In this document: positions 16,063 to 23,979 of the stretch, piece by piece | How positions within the stretch are numbered: the stretch's first letter is position 1 | How the letters are laid out: each line of letters starts with the position of its first letter | From: Faecousia sp. | GTDB taxonomy: Bacteria > Bacillota > Clostridia > Oscillospirales > Oscillospiraceae | Assembly (NCBI GenBank): GCA_029257715.1 | Contig: JARIAT010000032.1 | Location: 1-48,000 of the forward strand | Direction: 5' to 3' | DNA length: 48,000 nucleotides | The notes under the pieces: model-generated | Seen by the model: the letters and a program-made list of their open reading frames with translations, nothing else | Databases searched by the model: none | Told to the model about the DNA's origin: nothing | Program-made: the position numbers and the translations under genes

Positions 16063-18342
16063 ATGGCTTTGAAAGGTCTGGATATCTTTAAACTTTCCCC
16101 AAAGAAAAACTGCAAAGAATGTGGTTTCCCAACCTGTATGGCATTTTGCATGAAAGCGGCACAGGGCTCTGTCCCTCTTAGCAAATGTCCGTATTTTTCA
16201 GAGGACGCTGTCAAAAAGCTCTCTGAATCCTCCACTCCGCTGATGAAGACCATAGATTGGAACGGTCATCGGCTTGGTGGTGAAACCGTTCTGTTCCGCC
16301 ACGAAAAAACCTTCGTCAGCAAACCCCTTTTCGCTGTATCCGTAGATACCGAAATGGATGAATCTCAGATAACGGCCCGGCTCGCTTCCATGGAGCGCAT
16401 TGATTTCGACCGGATCGGTGAACGAATGTATGTGGAATCCATCTGGGTTTCCTATCGAGGCTGCGACCCCGGCACCTATGCTGCACTTGTCCAAAAAGCC
16501 GCTGCTGTGGGACGCCCCCTGATTCTTGATTGCCGAAATGAACGCTGCGCCCGGGCCGCACTGGAAGCGTGTAGCGGTGCCCAAACAATCCTCAATGGAG
16601 CTGGACCGGATAACTACGAGGCTATGTACGCCTTGGCCAATGAATTCGGAGTCCTTCTGGGGGTGAATGCCCCGAATCTTTCCGATCTGTATGATACTGT
16701 CGTGCATTTGGAGGAACTGGGTTGCCGAAATCTGCTGCTGGATGTCACCGCTGCGACTGCCCGGGAAACCTTCGCCAACGCTGTACTTGTCCGCCGCAGC
16801 GCACTGAAAGACAGCGTCCGAAGCTTGGGTTATCCCTCGATTGTCAACATGACACGCTTTGCAGCGGGAAATTCCCGGCTCCAAACCGCCTTTGCTGCCC
16901 TGTTCATCGAAAAATACGGCTCTATCATTGTTTTTGACGATCTTACTATGGCGCAGGCCCTGCCGCTTTATGGCCTGCGGCAGAATATTTTTACCGACCC
17001 GCAAAAGCCTATGAAGGTTGAAGCCGGAATCTATCCCATCAACGGTGCCGACGAAAATGCCCCCTGTGCCATCACAGTAGACTTTGCGCTGACCTATTTT
17101 TTGGTTTCCGGAGAGCTGGAGCATTCAAATATGCCAGTCAATCTGCTCATCTGCGATGCCTCCGGTATGTCGGTGCTTACCGCATGGGCCGCCGGAAAGC
17201 TCTCCGCGGCTTCCATCAAAAAGTTTCTGGAGGACTATGAAGTCGCCCAAAAGATCAAAAACCGGACGCTGATTATTCCCGGCAAAGTTTCTGTGCTGCA
17301 ACACGAAATTCAAGAGCTTCTGCCCCAGTGGAATGTGGTTTCCGGACCGCCTGAAGCCGTACAGCTGCCCCGATATATGAAGGATCGAGAATATGAGGCC
17401 GCTGCCAAAGCCGTGGAAGCCGAAAAAGCCGCATGCCATGTCGCCTCCGCCCCTCAAGCCGCCGACATGAGCTTTGAGCAGCTTTTGGAAACAAGAGTCC
17501 CAAAAATTGAGGTTGAAGACATGGGCGTTCGTTACAGGGGCCGTGGTCCGGATTCAAAAACATTCGTCACCATCGGCGAACGGATTCACTGCATCTCCCC
17601 CGCCATCCGAAAGGCAATGGACGAACGAGATCCTGCCCCCATTCTCAAACGTGCCGCGGAACAAATTGCCGCCGGCGCCGTCTATCTGGATCTCAACATC
17701 GGTCCGGCTGAGAAGGATGGTCCTGAGCGGATGATGTGGGCGGTAAAGCTCCTTCAGGAGAATTTCGACAACGTCCCTCTGGCACTGGATACCTCCAACC
17801 GCAGAGCCATTGAAGCCGGAATCCATGTCTATAACCGCAGCAACGGCAAGCCGATCATCAACTCTGCCGATGCCGGTTCCCGGATTTCAAACATTGATCT
17901 GGCCGCCGCCAATGATGCCATCTGCATTGCACTCTGCTCTGCCGACGGCATTGCCCGTGACAATGACGAGCGGATGCGCCACTGTCACAATATGCTGGAA
18001 CGGGGGCTTGCACTGGGAATGTCCTCGGATGACCTTTGGTTCGACCCACTGTTTTTGGTGGTGAAGGGAATGCAGGATAAGCAGATGGATGTTCTGCAAG
18101 CCATCCGCATGTTTGCAGACGAAGGACTGAAATCCACCGGCGGTGTTTCCAACAACTCCAATGGCGCACCAAAGGATCTGCGCTCTGTCATGGATTCGAC
18201 GCTCATTGCCATGGCCATGATGCAGGGACTTACCTCTGCAATCATCAATCCCTGCAGCCGGCGGATGATGGAAACCATCAAAACCTGCGATATTTTCAAA
18301 AACAATGTTCTCTATTCTGATTCCTATTTGGAAGGCGTATAA
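16063..18342 (+). CDS. Fusion of corrinoid iron-sulfur protein large subunit (AcsC) and methyl-THF:CFeSP methyltransferase (AcsE)
   Basis: This 759-residue protein joins two usually separate proteins. Residues 1-60 hold the AcsC 4Fe-4S motif CX2CX4CX16C (Cys17, 20, 25, 42). Residues 90-330 form a TIM barrel, and 340-450 correspond to the corrinoid-binding domain (NLLICDASGMSVLTAWAAGKL). A linker leads to residues 500-757, a pterin-binding methyltransferase (FVTIGERIHCIS, VYLDLNIGPAEKDGPERMMW, LALDTSNRRAIEAG, STGGVSNNSNGAP with the catalytic Asn region). The reaction expected is transfer of the methyl of methyl-THF to cob(I)amide within one chain. Classical AcsC is about 446 and AcsE about 262 residues, so both domains are complete. 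The start is behind AGGAGG. The final methyl acceptor is not evident. Confidence 0.88.
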   Translation: MALKGLDIFKLSPKKNCKECGFPTCMAFCMKAAQGSVPLSKCPYFSEDAVKKLSESSTPLMKTIDWNGHRLGGETVLFRHEKTFVSKPLFAVSVDTEMDESQITARLASMERIDFDRIGERMYVESIWVSYRGCDPGTYAALVQKAAAVGRPLILDCRNERCARAALEACSGAQTILNGAGPDNYEAMYALANEFGVLLGVNAPNLSDLYDTVVHLEELGCRNLLLDVTAATARETFANAVLVRRSALKDSVRSLGYPSIVNMTRFAAGNSRLQTAFAALFIEKYGSIIVFDDLTMAQALPLYGLRQNIFTDPQKPMKVEAGIYPINGADENAPCAITVDFALTYFLVSGELEHSNMPVNLLICDASGMSVLTAWAAGKLSAASIKKFLEDYEVAQKIKNRTLIIPGKVSVLQHEIQELLPQWNVVSGPPEAVQLPRYMKDREYEAAAKAVEAEKAACHVASAPQAADMSFEQLLETRVPKIEVEDMGVRYRGRGPDSKTFVTIGERIHCISPAIRKAMDERDPAPILKRAAEQIAAGAVYLDLNIGPAEKDGPERMMWAVKLLQENFDNVPLALDTSNRRAIEAGIHVYNRSNGKPIINSADAGSRISNIDLAAANDAICIALCSADGIARDNDERMRHCHNMLERGLALGMSSDDLWFDPLFLVVKGMQDKQMDVLQAIRMFADEGLKSTGGVSNNSNGAPKDLRSVMDSTLIAMAMMQGLTSAIINPCSRRMMETIKTCDIFKNNVLYSDSYLEGV

Positions 18343-18368
18343 CGCTTTTGCAGAAATCCTATAAAAAG

Positions 18369-18400
18369 CCACCCGGAAGTAATTCTTCCGGGTGGTTTGA
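18369..18400. terminator. Terminator between the AcsC-AcsE fusion and DUF2461 genes
   Basis: CCACCCGGAAG, TAATT, CTTCCGGGTGG form a perfect 11-bp stem with weak T/A-runs on both sides. Confidence 0.75.
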
Positions 18401-19057
18401 TTATTGAATCGTTTCTCCGAATTTGCAAAAATAATTCGTCAGGGGCGACAGCGCCGTGAGAAATGCTCCGGCCCGAACCGCAAGATCCGGCGAGAATGTC
18501 TCCGGACCGAAATCCTCATGCCGAATACACGCAATTCCATCCTTCCAGCTGTAGTACGGAAGAATTCGGGAATTCTCGCAGGGCTTCGGACGCTTGTAAG
18601 ATTTTGCAGTCACTTCCACCCCAGTGGACGATTCAGCATCCCGAACCAGCCGGAGGAATGTATCGGGATCTCTTTCCAGCTCTTTACGGAATGCCTCCAT
18701 CGCCGCAGGCTTTGGCTTCCAAAACAACATTCCATAGTTGATTCCTTCCGGATTGATGTCGAGAAACAGGCACGGATTCTCCGCCCACCATGCAACATCC
18801 TGCCGAATACTGAGCCAGAGACTTTCCTTATACGGTGTCGGATGGTGCATCCGTGCATCCCGATAGATTCTGCTGACCTTTAACAGAAGCCCCGGCTCAT
18901 CGAGAAACGGTGTAAACAGCTCCTGCCCCAATGCCTTCATCGGCTCGTACAGATATTTTACATACTCTTTTTTATGCTCCAGAAACCACTCCCGGTTATT
19001 GTTGAGCCGGATGCCCCAGAGAAAATCCACCGTTTCCGGGGAAAAACCTTCAAACAT
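18401..19057 (-). CDS. DUF2461 domain protein
   Basis: This 218-residue protein belongs to the DUF2461 family, recognised from FLWGIRLNNNREWFLEHKKEY near the N-terminus, KVSRIYRDARMHHPTPYKESLW in the middle and the basic AKSYKRPKP near the end. Function is unknown. No signal or membrane segment is visible. The ATG at 19057 is preferred because it follows AAGGAGG; an in-frame ATG 11 codons upstream lies before that site. It is convergent with the one-carbon genes. Confidence 0.85.
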   Translation of the reverse strand: MFEGFSPETVDFLWGIRLNNNREWFLEHKKEYVKYLYEPMKALGQELFTPFLDEPGLLLKVSRIYRDARMHHPTPYKESLWLSIRQDVAWWAENPCLFLDINPEGINYGMLFWKPKPAAMEAFRKELERDPDTFLRLVRDAESSTGVEVTAKSYKRPKPCENSRILPYYSWKDGIACIRHEDFGPETFSPDLAVRAGAFLTALSPLTNYFCKFGETIQ

Positions 19058-19135
19058 GGACCTTGCCTCCTTATAAGAAATCATCTTCACGATTATCTTT
19101 CGCCTATCCTACCATAGTTTCTGCTCTTTCGCAAG

Positions 19136-19166
19136 AAAAAGCGCACCGCAGCAGCGGTGCGCTTTT
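19136..19166 (-). terminator. Terminator of folT
   Basis: GCGCACCGC pairs with GCGGTGCGC around a 4-base loop, followed on the minus strand by TTTTTC. Confidence 0.88.
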
Positions 19167-19176
19167 CTAATGACAG

Positions 19177-20211
19177 TTACTTGGAATCTTTCATACTCAG
19201 CTCCACAGGATTTCCAAGATCCTTCTGAAGCACCACGGCACTCCCCTCCGCAACCTTGGTCAAAGACTGATCTTCTTTGGCATCGGTAGAGCGATAGGTC
19301 AGAATCTTCTCCGAATCGGCCCCCTCTGCCACATCATAGACATCAAACACGATCTGAACTTCTTCCTCACCGAGCTTCTTGAAAACCCGACGAATGATAC
19401 AGACCTGATCGTCTTCGATAAATCCGCGCTCTGTTGCAAGCGAAGTCAGTCCGATATTCACTTCAGACTTCTCCGAAGCTTTAAGCCAGCTGGCCTGATT
19501 GGAAGTATTGTAGTTATAGATCAGGTATGCGCCGGTGCTGATGGCCGCCACAAAGAAAAGCGCCACAAGGCCCACCACAACCTTCTTGGTTGCCTTTAGC
19601 TTTTCGCCGGAGAAATAGATCAGATTCATACGGTAAACCACCGGAATCATCACCGACATAAACAGAACCAGCAGCAGTGCCTCCAGCGGGAACAGGCACA
19701 GATTCTTGGCAATGGTCGGGATCTGCATCCATGTATAGCTCTGATGCAGAACAAACTGATAGTAAAGTGCCATAATCGGCATATTAAGTATGATATTGAC
19801 AAAGAAATTGATGCAGAACCGGCTCAGCACCAGACGGGTGACGGTCACCTTGGCCCGGTAAAGAAACAGTGCAAAAATCACACTTCCCGCAATCTCGATG
19901 AAGATAAACGGGAAAAAATAAACGCCCTGCGGAAACAGCATACATCCCAGTGTATCGGAAATCGCAGCTGCCAGTGCCGCAACCACTGGGCCGAAAATCA
20001 TGGCCCCCAGTGCGTTGACAAAGAACGCAATATTGATCTTGAGGTTTGGCGCAAGGGGAATGGCAAGCCCCTTCAGTGCCACCCGCAAGGCAATCATCAG
20101 CGCCGCAATCACAAGGATTCTCGTATCCTTGAGTTCGGATGCAGCATCGCGCCAATAGGCTTTTGAAAAGGGGTGGGGGTAAAGTGTTTGTGATTTGTTG
20201 ATTTTTGGCAT
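19177..20211 (-). CDS. folT: ECF transporter S component for folate (FolT) with an unusual C-terminal extension
   Basis: This is a 344-residue protein. Residues about 20-200 are a typical six-helix FolT-type ECF S component (TRILVIAALMIALRVALKG, SDTLGCMLFPQGVYFFPF), which binds folate and works with a shared ECF module. Normal FolT proteins are about 170-190 residues. Here an extra membrane helix (KVVVGLVALFFVAAISTGAYL) and about 100 polar residues follow, predicted outside the cell, with no domain I recognise. The start is the ATG at 20211 behind AGGAGGT. A THF riboswitch and terminator upstream support folate as the ligand. Confidence 0.87.
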   Translation of the reverse strand: MPKINKSQTLYPHPFSKAYWRDAASELKDTRILVIAALMIALRVALKGLAIPLAPNLKINIAFFVNALGAMIFGPVVAALAAAISDTLGCMLFPQGVYFFPFIFIEIAGSVIFALFLYRAKVTVTRLVLSRFCINFFVNIILNMPIMALYYQFVLHQSYTWMQIPTIAKNLCLFPLEALLLVLFMSVMIPVVYRMNLIYFSGEKLKATKKVVVGLVALFFVAAISTGAYLIYNYNTSNQASWLKASEKSEVNIGLTSLATERGFIEDDQVCIIRRVFKKLGEEEVQIVFDVYDVAEGADSEKILTYRSTDAKEDQSLTKVAEGSAVVLQKDLGNPVELSMKDSK

Positions 20212-20279
20212 GGAAATACCTCCTTTGAGATAAGGTGCGGTCCATACAAAATCTGCCTTTACTGAGACTGATTTCCGCC

Positions 20280-20314
20280 AAAAAAATCCCCGAAGGACAT
20301 AATAGTCCCCGGGG
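20280..20314 (-). terminator. Riboswitch-controlled terminator upstream of folT
   Basis: On the minus strand, CCCCG...GTCC pairs with GGAC...CGGGG (20314-20288), followed by seven Ts. It lies between the THF aptamer and the folT start, so it is the likely transcriptional switch. Confidence 0.8.
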
Positions 20315-20423
20315 AGAAGATGGAACATATGGAAATACCAGTCAGGTATTCGACAGGATTCTCTCTGTATCCGACACCCAACCGAGTATCGATGCTACAT
20401 ATGAAGGCTCACCGCCAATATGC

Positions 20424-20520
20424 AACAGCGGGTGCAAACCCTCCACCGCGGGCATATGCCCTTCGTCCGCCAGACAACTCCCCATTTTGGCGGCACTTCA
20501 CGCGGAAGGTCCTACTCTGT
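20424..20520 (-). promoter_or_regulatory. Tetrahydrofolate riboswitch, class I
   Basis: Read on the minus strand, it shows the class I THF consensus in order: AGAGTAGG at the 5' stem, CGCGTGAAGTG, a hairpin with an ATGGGGAGTTGTC-type segment, CGAAG, a GGC-ATAT-GCC hairpin, CGCGGTG and the closing GTTTGCACCCGCT. Its position before folT fits known THF riboswitch genes. It is followed by an intrinsic terminator. Confidence 0.88.
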
Positions 20521-20528
20521 TGTTTTCT

Positions 20529-20557
20529 ATTCTACATGCTCTGAGCGGAATTGTAAA
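20529..20557 (-). promoter_or_regulatory. Promoter of the riboswitch-folT transcript
   Basis: On the minus strand, TTTACA (20557-20552), a 17-base spacer and TAGAAT (20534-20529) place the start just before the aptamer. Confidence 0.65.
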
Positions 20558-20628
20558 GTGGTTTTGCCGGAAAATTATTCCAGTCCCGTGGATTGATAAA
20601 AACAAGTCTAGGAAAACCAGAACAAATG

Positions 20629-20637
20629 TGCTATGAT
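20629..20637 (+). promoter_or_regulatory. Extended -10 promoter element of the ruvCAB operon
   Basis: TG-C-TATGAT lies about 23 bases before the ruvC start. No good -35 is seen at the right distance. Confidence 0.45.
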
Positions 20638-20659
20638 AAAGCCTGAGGTGAGCATCTGC

Positions 20660-21175
20660 ATGAGAATTCTTGGAATTGATCCGGGCTACGGAATCACAGG
20701 CTTCGGTCTGATTGAAGCCAATCGGGGGCAGTTTGCCCTTTTGCGCTACGGCGCAATCACAACACCGCCCGGAACAGATTTTTCCGCACGGCTTGAGATG
20801 ATTTACAACGATATGACGGAGCTTTTGAAGCTCGCAAAGCCCGATGCTGTGGCCATCGAAGAGCTGTTCTTTGGGCAGAATGTCACCACCGGCATCGGCG
20901 TTGCGCAGAGCCGCGGCGTAATTCTGCTTGCCATCCGTCAGGCCGGCCTTCAGGTTTATTCTTATAAACCCATGCAGGTCAAACAATCAGTCGTCGGCTA
21001 TGGCGGTGCTTCCAAGCATCAGGTGCAGGATATGACCCGACGAATTCTCCATCTGGAGAAAATTCCAAAGCCGGATGATGCCGCAGATGCCATTGCCATT
21101 GCCCTGTGCCATGCCCGATCCCATACCTCACTTCTGGGACAGGTACAGGCAAAATCCACCGCTAATCAATTCTGA
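20660..21175 (+). CDS. ruvC: Holliday junction resolvase RuvC
   Basis: This is a 171-residue RNase H-fold endonuclease that cuts Holliday junctions. The acidic residues are in ILGIDPGYGITG (first Asp), AIEELFFGQN (Glu) and KPDDAADAIAIALCHA (C-terminal Asps). Length is normal. Start at the ATG at 20660 after GAGGTGA. It opens a ruvC-ruvA-ruvB operon, with 14 bases to ruvA. Confidence 0.96.
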   Translation: MRILGIDPGYGITGFGLIEANRGQFALLRYGAITTPPGTDFSARLEMIYNDMTELLKLAKPDAVAIEELFFGQNVTTGIGVAQSRGVILLAIRQAGLQVYSYKPMQVKQSVVGYGGASKHQVQDMTRRILHLEKIPKPDDAADAIAIALCHARSHTSLLGQVQAKSTANQF

Positions 21176-21189
21176 CATGGAGGATTGCC

Positions 21190-21792
21190 ATGCTTTACTA
21201 TGTTTCCGGACCCGTTGCCATTCTGGAGCCGGGTCTCGCCGTAATCGACTGCAACGGAGTGGGCTACGGCTGCCGCATTACCGCCTTTACTGCCGCCCAG
21301 CTCAAACTGAACCAGTCTGCACGGCTGTATATCTGCGAATCCATTCGGGAAGATGCCCATGATCTCTACGGATTTGCAACCAAAGAGGAGCAGCACTGCT
21401 ATGAGCTGCTGACCTCCGTAACCGGCGTCGGTCCCAAGGCTGCGCTGTCCATTCTCTCCGCCGGCGGTCCTCAGAATTTCACAATGGCCGTTATGACCGG
21501 GGATGAAAAAATGCTGACCACCGCCCCGGGCATTGGAAAAAAAATCGCTCAGCGCATTATTCTGGAGCTGAAGGACAAAATCGCGGGGGCGGATATGTCC
21601 CTCGACTTCTCCGGTGCAAACAGTGTTGTCGCCGCGGCTCCCTCTAATAACACGGCGCTGGCCTGCGCCGCCCTGCAGGAGCTGGGCTATTCCGCCGCCG
21701 AGGTCAACGCAGCGCTCAAGGGCTGTGACCCCAAAGCAACCACCGAAGAGATGGTCCGTTTCGCCCTGCGGGCCATGGTTATCAAGGGCTAA
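21190..21792 (+). CDS. ruvA: Holliday junction branch migration protein RuvA
   Basis: This is a 200-residue DNA-binding subunit that forms tetramers on Holliday junctions and recruits RuvB. An N-terminal OB fold (GPVAILEPGLAVIDCNGVGYG) is followed by tandem helix-hairpin-helix motifs (SVTGVGPKAALSIL, TAPGIGKKIAQRIILELKDK) and the C-terminal RuvB-binding helix bundle (ALQELGYSAAEVNAAL). A GGAGG site precedes it. Cotranscribed with ruvC and ruvB. Confidence 0.96.
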   Translation: MLYYVSGPVAILEPGLAVIDCNGVGYGCRITAFTAAQLKLNQSARLYICESIREDAHDLYGFATKEEQHCYELLTSVTGVGPKAALSILSAGGPQNFTMAVMTGDEKMLTTAPGIGKKIAQRIILELKDKIAGADMSLDFSGANSVVAAAPSNNTALACAALQELGYSAAEVNAALKGCDPKATTEEMVRFALRAMVIKG

Positions 21793-21816
21793 TCTGCCAT
21801 TTTCCGGAGGTTATCA

Positions 21817-22854
21817 ATGAGTCTTGAATTTTCTCAGGAGCTGGAAGCTCCGATCACCACCCCTACCCAGCTTCATACGGATGCCGCGGAAGTAGGTCTT
21901 CGTCCTAAACTTCTGGCCGACTATACCGGTCAGGAGAAAGCCAAAGCCAATCTTTCTGTTTATCTGGAAGCCGCCCGCAGGCGAAACGAACCCCTCGATC
22001 ATACCCTGCTCTATGGCCCTCCCGGTCTTGGCAAAACCACCTTGGCCGGTATCATCGCCAATGAAATGGGCGTGGGAATTCGGGTCACTTCCGGTCCCGC
22101 TATTGAAAAACCCGGCGATCTTGCGGCTCTGCTGACCAATCTCAATCCGGGTGATATCCTTTTTATCGACGAAATTCACCGTCTGAACCGGGTCGTCGAA
22201 GAAATTCTCTATCCTGCCATGGAGGATTTCGCCATTGATATCATTGTAGGAAAAGGCCCCAGCGCTAACTCCATCCGGCTGGATCTTCCGAAATTTACGC
22301 TGGTCGGTGCCACCACCCGAGCCGGACAGCTTTCCGCTCCGCTGCGTGACCGCTTCGGTGTCAGTCTGCGGCTTGAGCTGTATTCGACCGAGGAGCTGGC
22401 TCGCATTGTCACCAGAAGCGCTGCCATTCTCGGCATGGAGATTGATCCGCAGGGCGCTCTGGAGATTGCCTCCCGCAGCCGCGGCACTCCCCGAATTGCA
22501 AATCGCTTTCTGCGGCGGGTTCGGGATTTCGCGCAGGTCTGCTGCGACGGAACCATTACACGGGAGGCTGCCGATATGGCGCTTCAGCGTCTGGATGTAG
22601 ATCAGCTCGGCCTCGATGCCATCGATAGAAGAATGCTCACCGCAATTATCCGTAATTACAGCGGCGGTCCTGTGGGTTTGGAAACCCTCGCTGCCACCAT
22701 CGGTGAGGAAGCCGTGACACTCGAAGATGTATACGAGCCGTATCTGATGCAGCTTGGTTTCCTGACCCGGACGCCGAGAGGCCGCTGCGCCACACCGCTT
22801 GCTTATGAACATCTGCATATTCCCTGCCAGACACAGATGCAAATGCCGCTGTAA
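21817..22854 (+). CDS. ruvB: Holliday junction branch migration ATPase RuvB
   Basis: This is a 345-residue AAA+ motor with Walker [13 protein letters not shown], Walker [12 protein letters not shown], sensor 1 [20 protein letters not shown] and the C-terminal winged-helix domain ending ...[14 protein letters not shown]. It drives branch migration with RuvA. The start follows CGGAGG. It is the last gene of the operon. A weak TGGTAA/TTACCA stem with a T-run (about 22857-22890) may end the transcript. Confidence 0.97.
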   Translation: MSLEFSQELEAPITTPTQLHTDAAEVGLRPKLLADYTGQEKAKANLSVYLEAARRRNEPLDHTLLYGPPGLGKTTLAGIIANEMGVGIRVTSGPAIEKPGDLAALLTNLNPGDILFIDEIHRLNRVVEEILYPAMEDFAIDIIVGKGPSANSIRLDLPKFTLVGATTRAGQLSAPLRDRFGVSLRLELYSTEELARIVTRSAAILGMEIDPQGALEIASRSRGTPRIANRFLRRVRDFAQVCCDGTITREAADMALQRLDVDQLGLDAIDRRMLTAIIRNYSGGPVGLETLAATIGEEAVTLEDVYEPYLMQLGFLTRTPRGRCATPLAYEHLHIPCQTQMQMPL

Positions 22855-22908
22855 CTTGGTAATACTTCATAAAAATTTCTTTTTTTACCATATCATGTTA
22901 AGAAAGGA

Positions 22909-22937
22909 TTGACAAGCGCAGTCCATATGGTTATAAT
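22909..22937 (+). promoter_or_regulatory. Perfect consensus promoter of the zinc-ribbon gene
   Basis: TTGACA (22909-22914), a 17-base spacer and TATAAT (22932-22937) form an exact sigma-A consensus. Confidence 0.85.
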
Positions 22938-22943
22938 CTCTAT

Positions 22944-23131
22944 GGTAGTGGAAATTCCACACCGATTCTCTTGATTGCAGATACGGTTCCCTTTCTTCTT
23001 ATGGCTCCGTTGCGCAAGAGTCATTTCAGCGATTGCGGTTTCTACCGTTCGCCATATTTTTACTCCGCGTTATTTACCAGCAAGTATGGTTCTTTCACGG
23101 GGAAACATCTAACCGAAGAGAGGTAACATCA
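22944..23131 (+). other. Long 5' leader (about 188 nt) of the zinc-ribbon gene
   Basis: Between the consensus promoter and the start codon lies a leader with no good ORF. It contains short self-complementary segments (for example TGGAA-A-TTCCA near 22950) and ends in GAGAGG as ribosome site. Long leaders of this kind are typical of messages controlled by RNA structure, such as cold-shock genes. No known riboswitch class is recognised. Confidence 0.45.
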
Positions 23132-23410
23132 ATGTACGAAGATAAGATTTTGGTTTGCAAAGAGTGCGGCAAGGAGTTCACCTTCACTGCCGGCGAGCAG
23201 GAATTCTACGCAGAGCGTGGCTTCCAGAACGAGCCCCAGCGCTGCAAGGCTTGCCGCGATGCTCGTAAGAACAACGCTCGTGGTCCCCGTGAGTTCTTCA
23301 CCGCTACCTGCGCACGTTGCGGCGGCGAGGCTAAGGTTCCCTTCCAGCCCAAGTCCGATCGTCCCGTTTACTGCAGCGAGTGCTTCGCTCAGATGCGTGA
23401 GAACGGCTAA
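23132..23410 (+). CDS. Small zinc-ribbon protein with four CxxC pairs
   Basis: This 92-residue protein holds four CxxC knuckles (VCKECG, RCKACR, TCARCGG, YCSECF), enough for two zinc ribbons, joined by the conserved EFTFTAGEQEFYAERGF segment. This matches the widespread 'zinc-ribbon domain containing' family of Clostridia whose function is unknown; nucleic-acid or ribosome binding is plausible from the basic linker. The codon choice is strongly biased (CGT, AAG, GCT) compared with neighbours, which together with the consensus promoter suggests high expression. The start is set by GAGAGG, since the open frame upstream is the leader. Confidence 0.85.
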   Translation: MYEDKILVCKECGKEFTFTAGEQEFYAERGFQNEPQRCKACRDARKNNARGPREFFTATCARCGGEAKVPFQPKSDRPVYCSECFAQMRENG

Positions 23411-23437
23411 TTTTCTGCGATTTCTTTTGCACAATAC

Positions 23438-23470
23438 GAGAGTCGGTCTTTTGGATCGACTCTCTTTTGT
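23438..23470 (+). terminator. Terminator after the zinc-ribbon gene
   Basis: GAGAGTCG pairs with CGACTCTC, followed by TTTTGTTTTTG. Confidence 0.8.
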
Positions 23471-23487
23471 TTTTGAGTGGAGGACTT

Positions 23488-23979
23488 ATGATCTATGTTG
23501 ACCACCAGCGCATCGAAAATGCCACCGGACATGAAACCGCATGGATGCTGCTGGGAAAAATGTATCAGAAGCAATTCGGTACGGAAATGCCGCAGATCCG
23601 CCGAAGTGAACGGGGAAAGCCATATTTTATTGACGGGACGATCCATTTTTCCCTCACTCACACCCCTCACCACGCCTTCTGCGTGCTGAGTGACTGTCCT
23701 GTTGGAATTGATGCAGAGGAAATGGATCGGAAAATCAATCCTCGCTTATCGGAAAAAATCCTCTCCCCTACCGAAAAAGAACGGTATTCTTCTTCCAAGA
23801 ACCCGTCTCAGGCGCTGCTGAGGCTATGGGTTTTGAAGGAAGCACAGGTAAAATGCTCCGGAGAAGGACTTCGGGGCTATCCCAATCACTCTGATTTTTC
23901 CCCGGAGGACCCTCGAATTCAGATTCTGGAGGGCTGCTTCGTGGCCATTATTCAAAAGGAGAACCCATATGCTGTTTGA
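23488..23979 (+). CDS. 4'-phosphopantetheinyl transferase (Sfp/AcpS superfamily)
   Basis: This 163-residue protein transfers the phosphopantetheine arm from CoA to carrier proteins. Diagnostic segments are ERGKPYF, IHFSLTHTPHHAFCVL, the Mg-binding VGIDAEEMDR and LRLWVLKEAQVKCSGEGL (the WxxKEA motif). It is shorter than Sfp (about 224), like other small stand-alone family members. Start at the ATG at 23488 behind GGAGG. Its end overlaps the start of the TatD gene by 11 bases, so the two are translationally coupled. The target carrier protein is unknown. Confidence 0.85.
   Translation: MIYVDHQRIENATGHETAWMLLGKMYQKQFGTEMPQIRRSERGKPYFIDGTIHFSLTHTPHHAFCVLSDCPVGIDAEEMDRKINPRLSEKILSPTEKERYSSSKNPSQALLRLWVLKEAQVKCSGEGLRGYPNHSDFSPEDPRIQILEGCFVAIIQKENPYAV

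Noticed and set aside
17560..18342. Dihydropteroate synthase domain in the fusion protein
   Set aside because: The fold is shared, but the sequence order (GERIH, DLNIGPA, LDTSN, GGVSNNSN) fits the methyl-THF methyltransferase family, and the AcsC partner domain supports this.
21814..22842. Long open frames opposite ruvB, and similar ones opposite the acsC-acsE fusion, the SNF transporter and the ABC operons
   Set aside because: All are antisense to well-supported genes and show low-complexity, non-conserved protein sequence.
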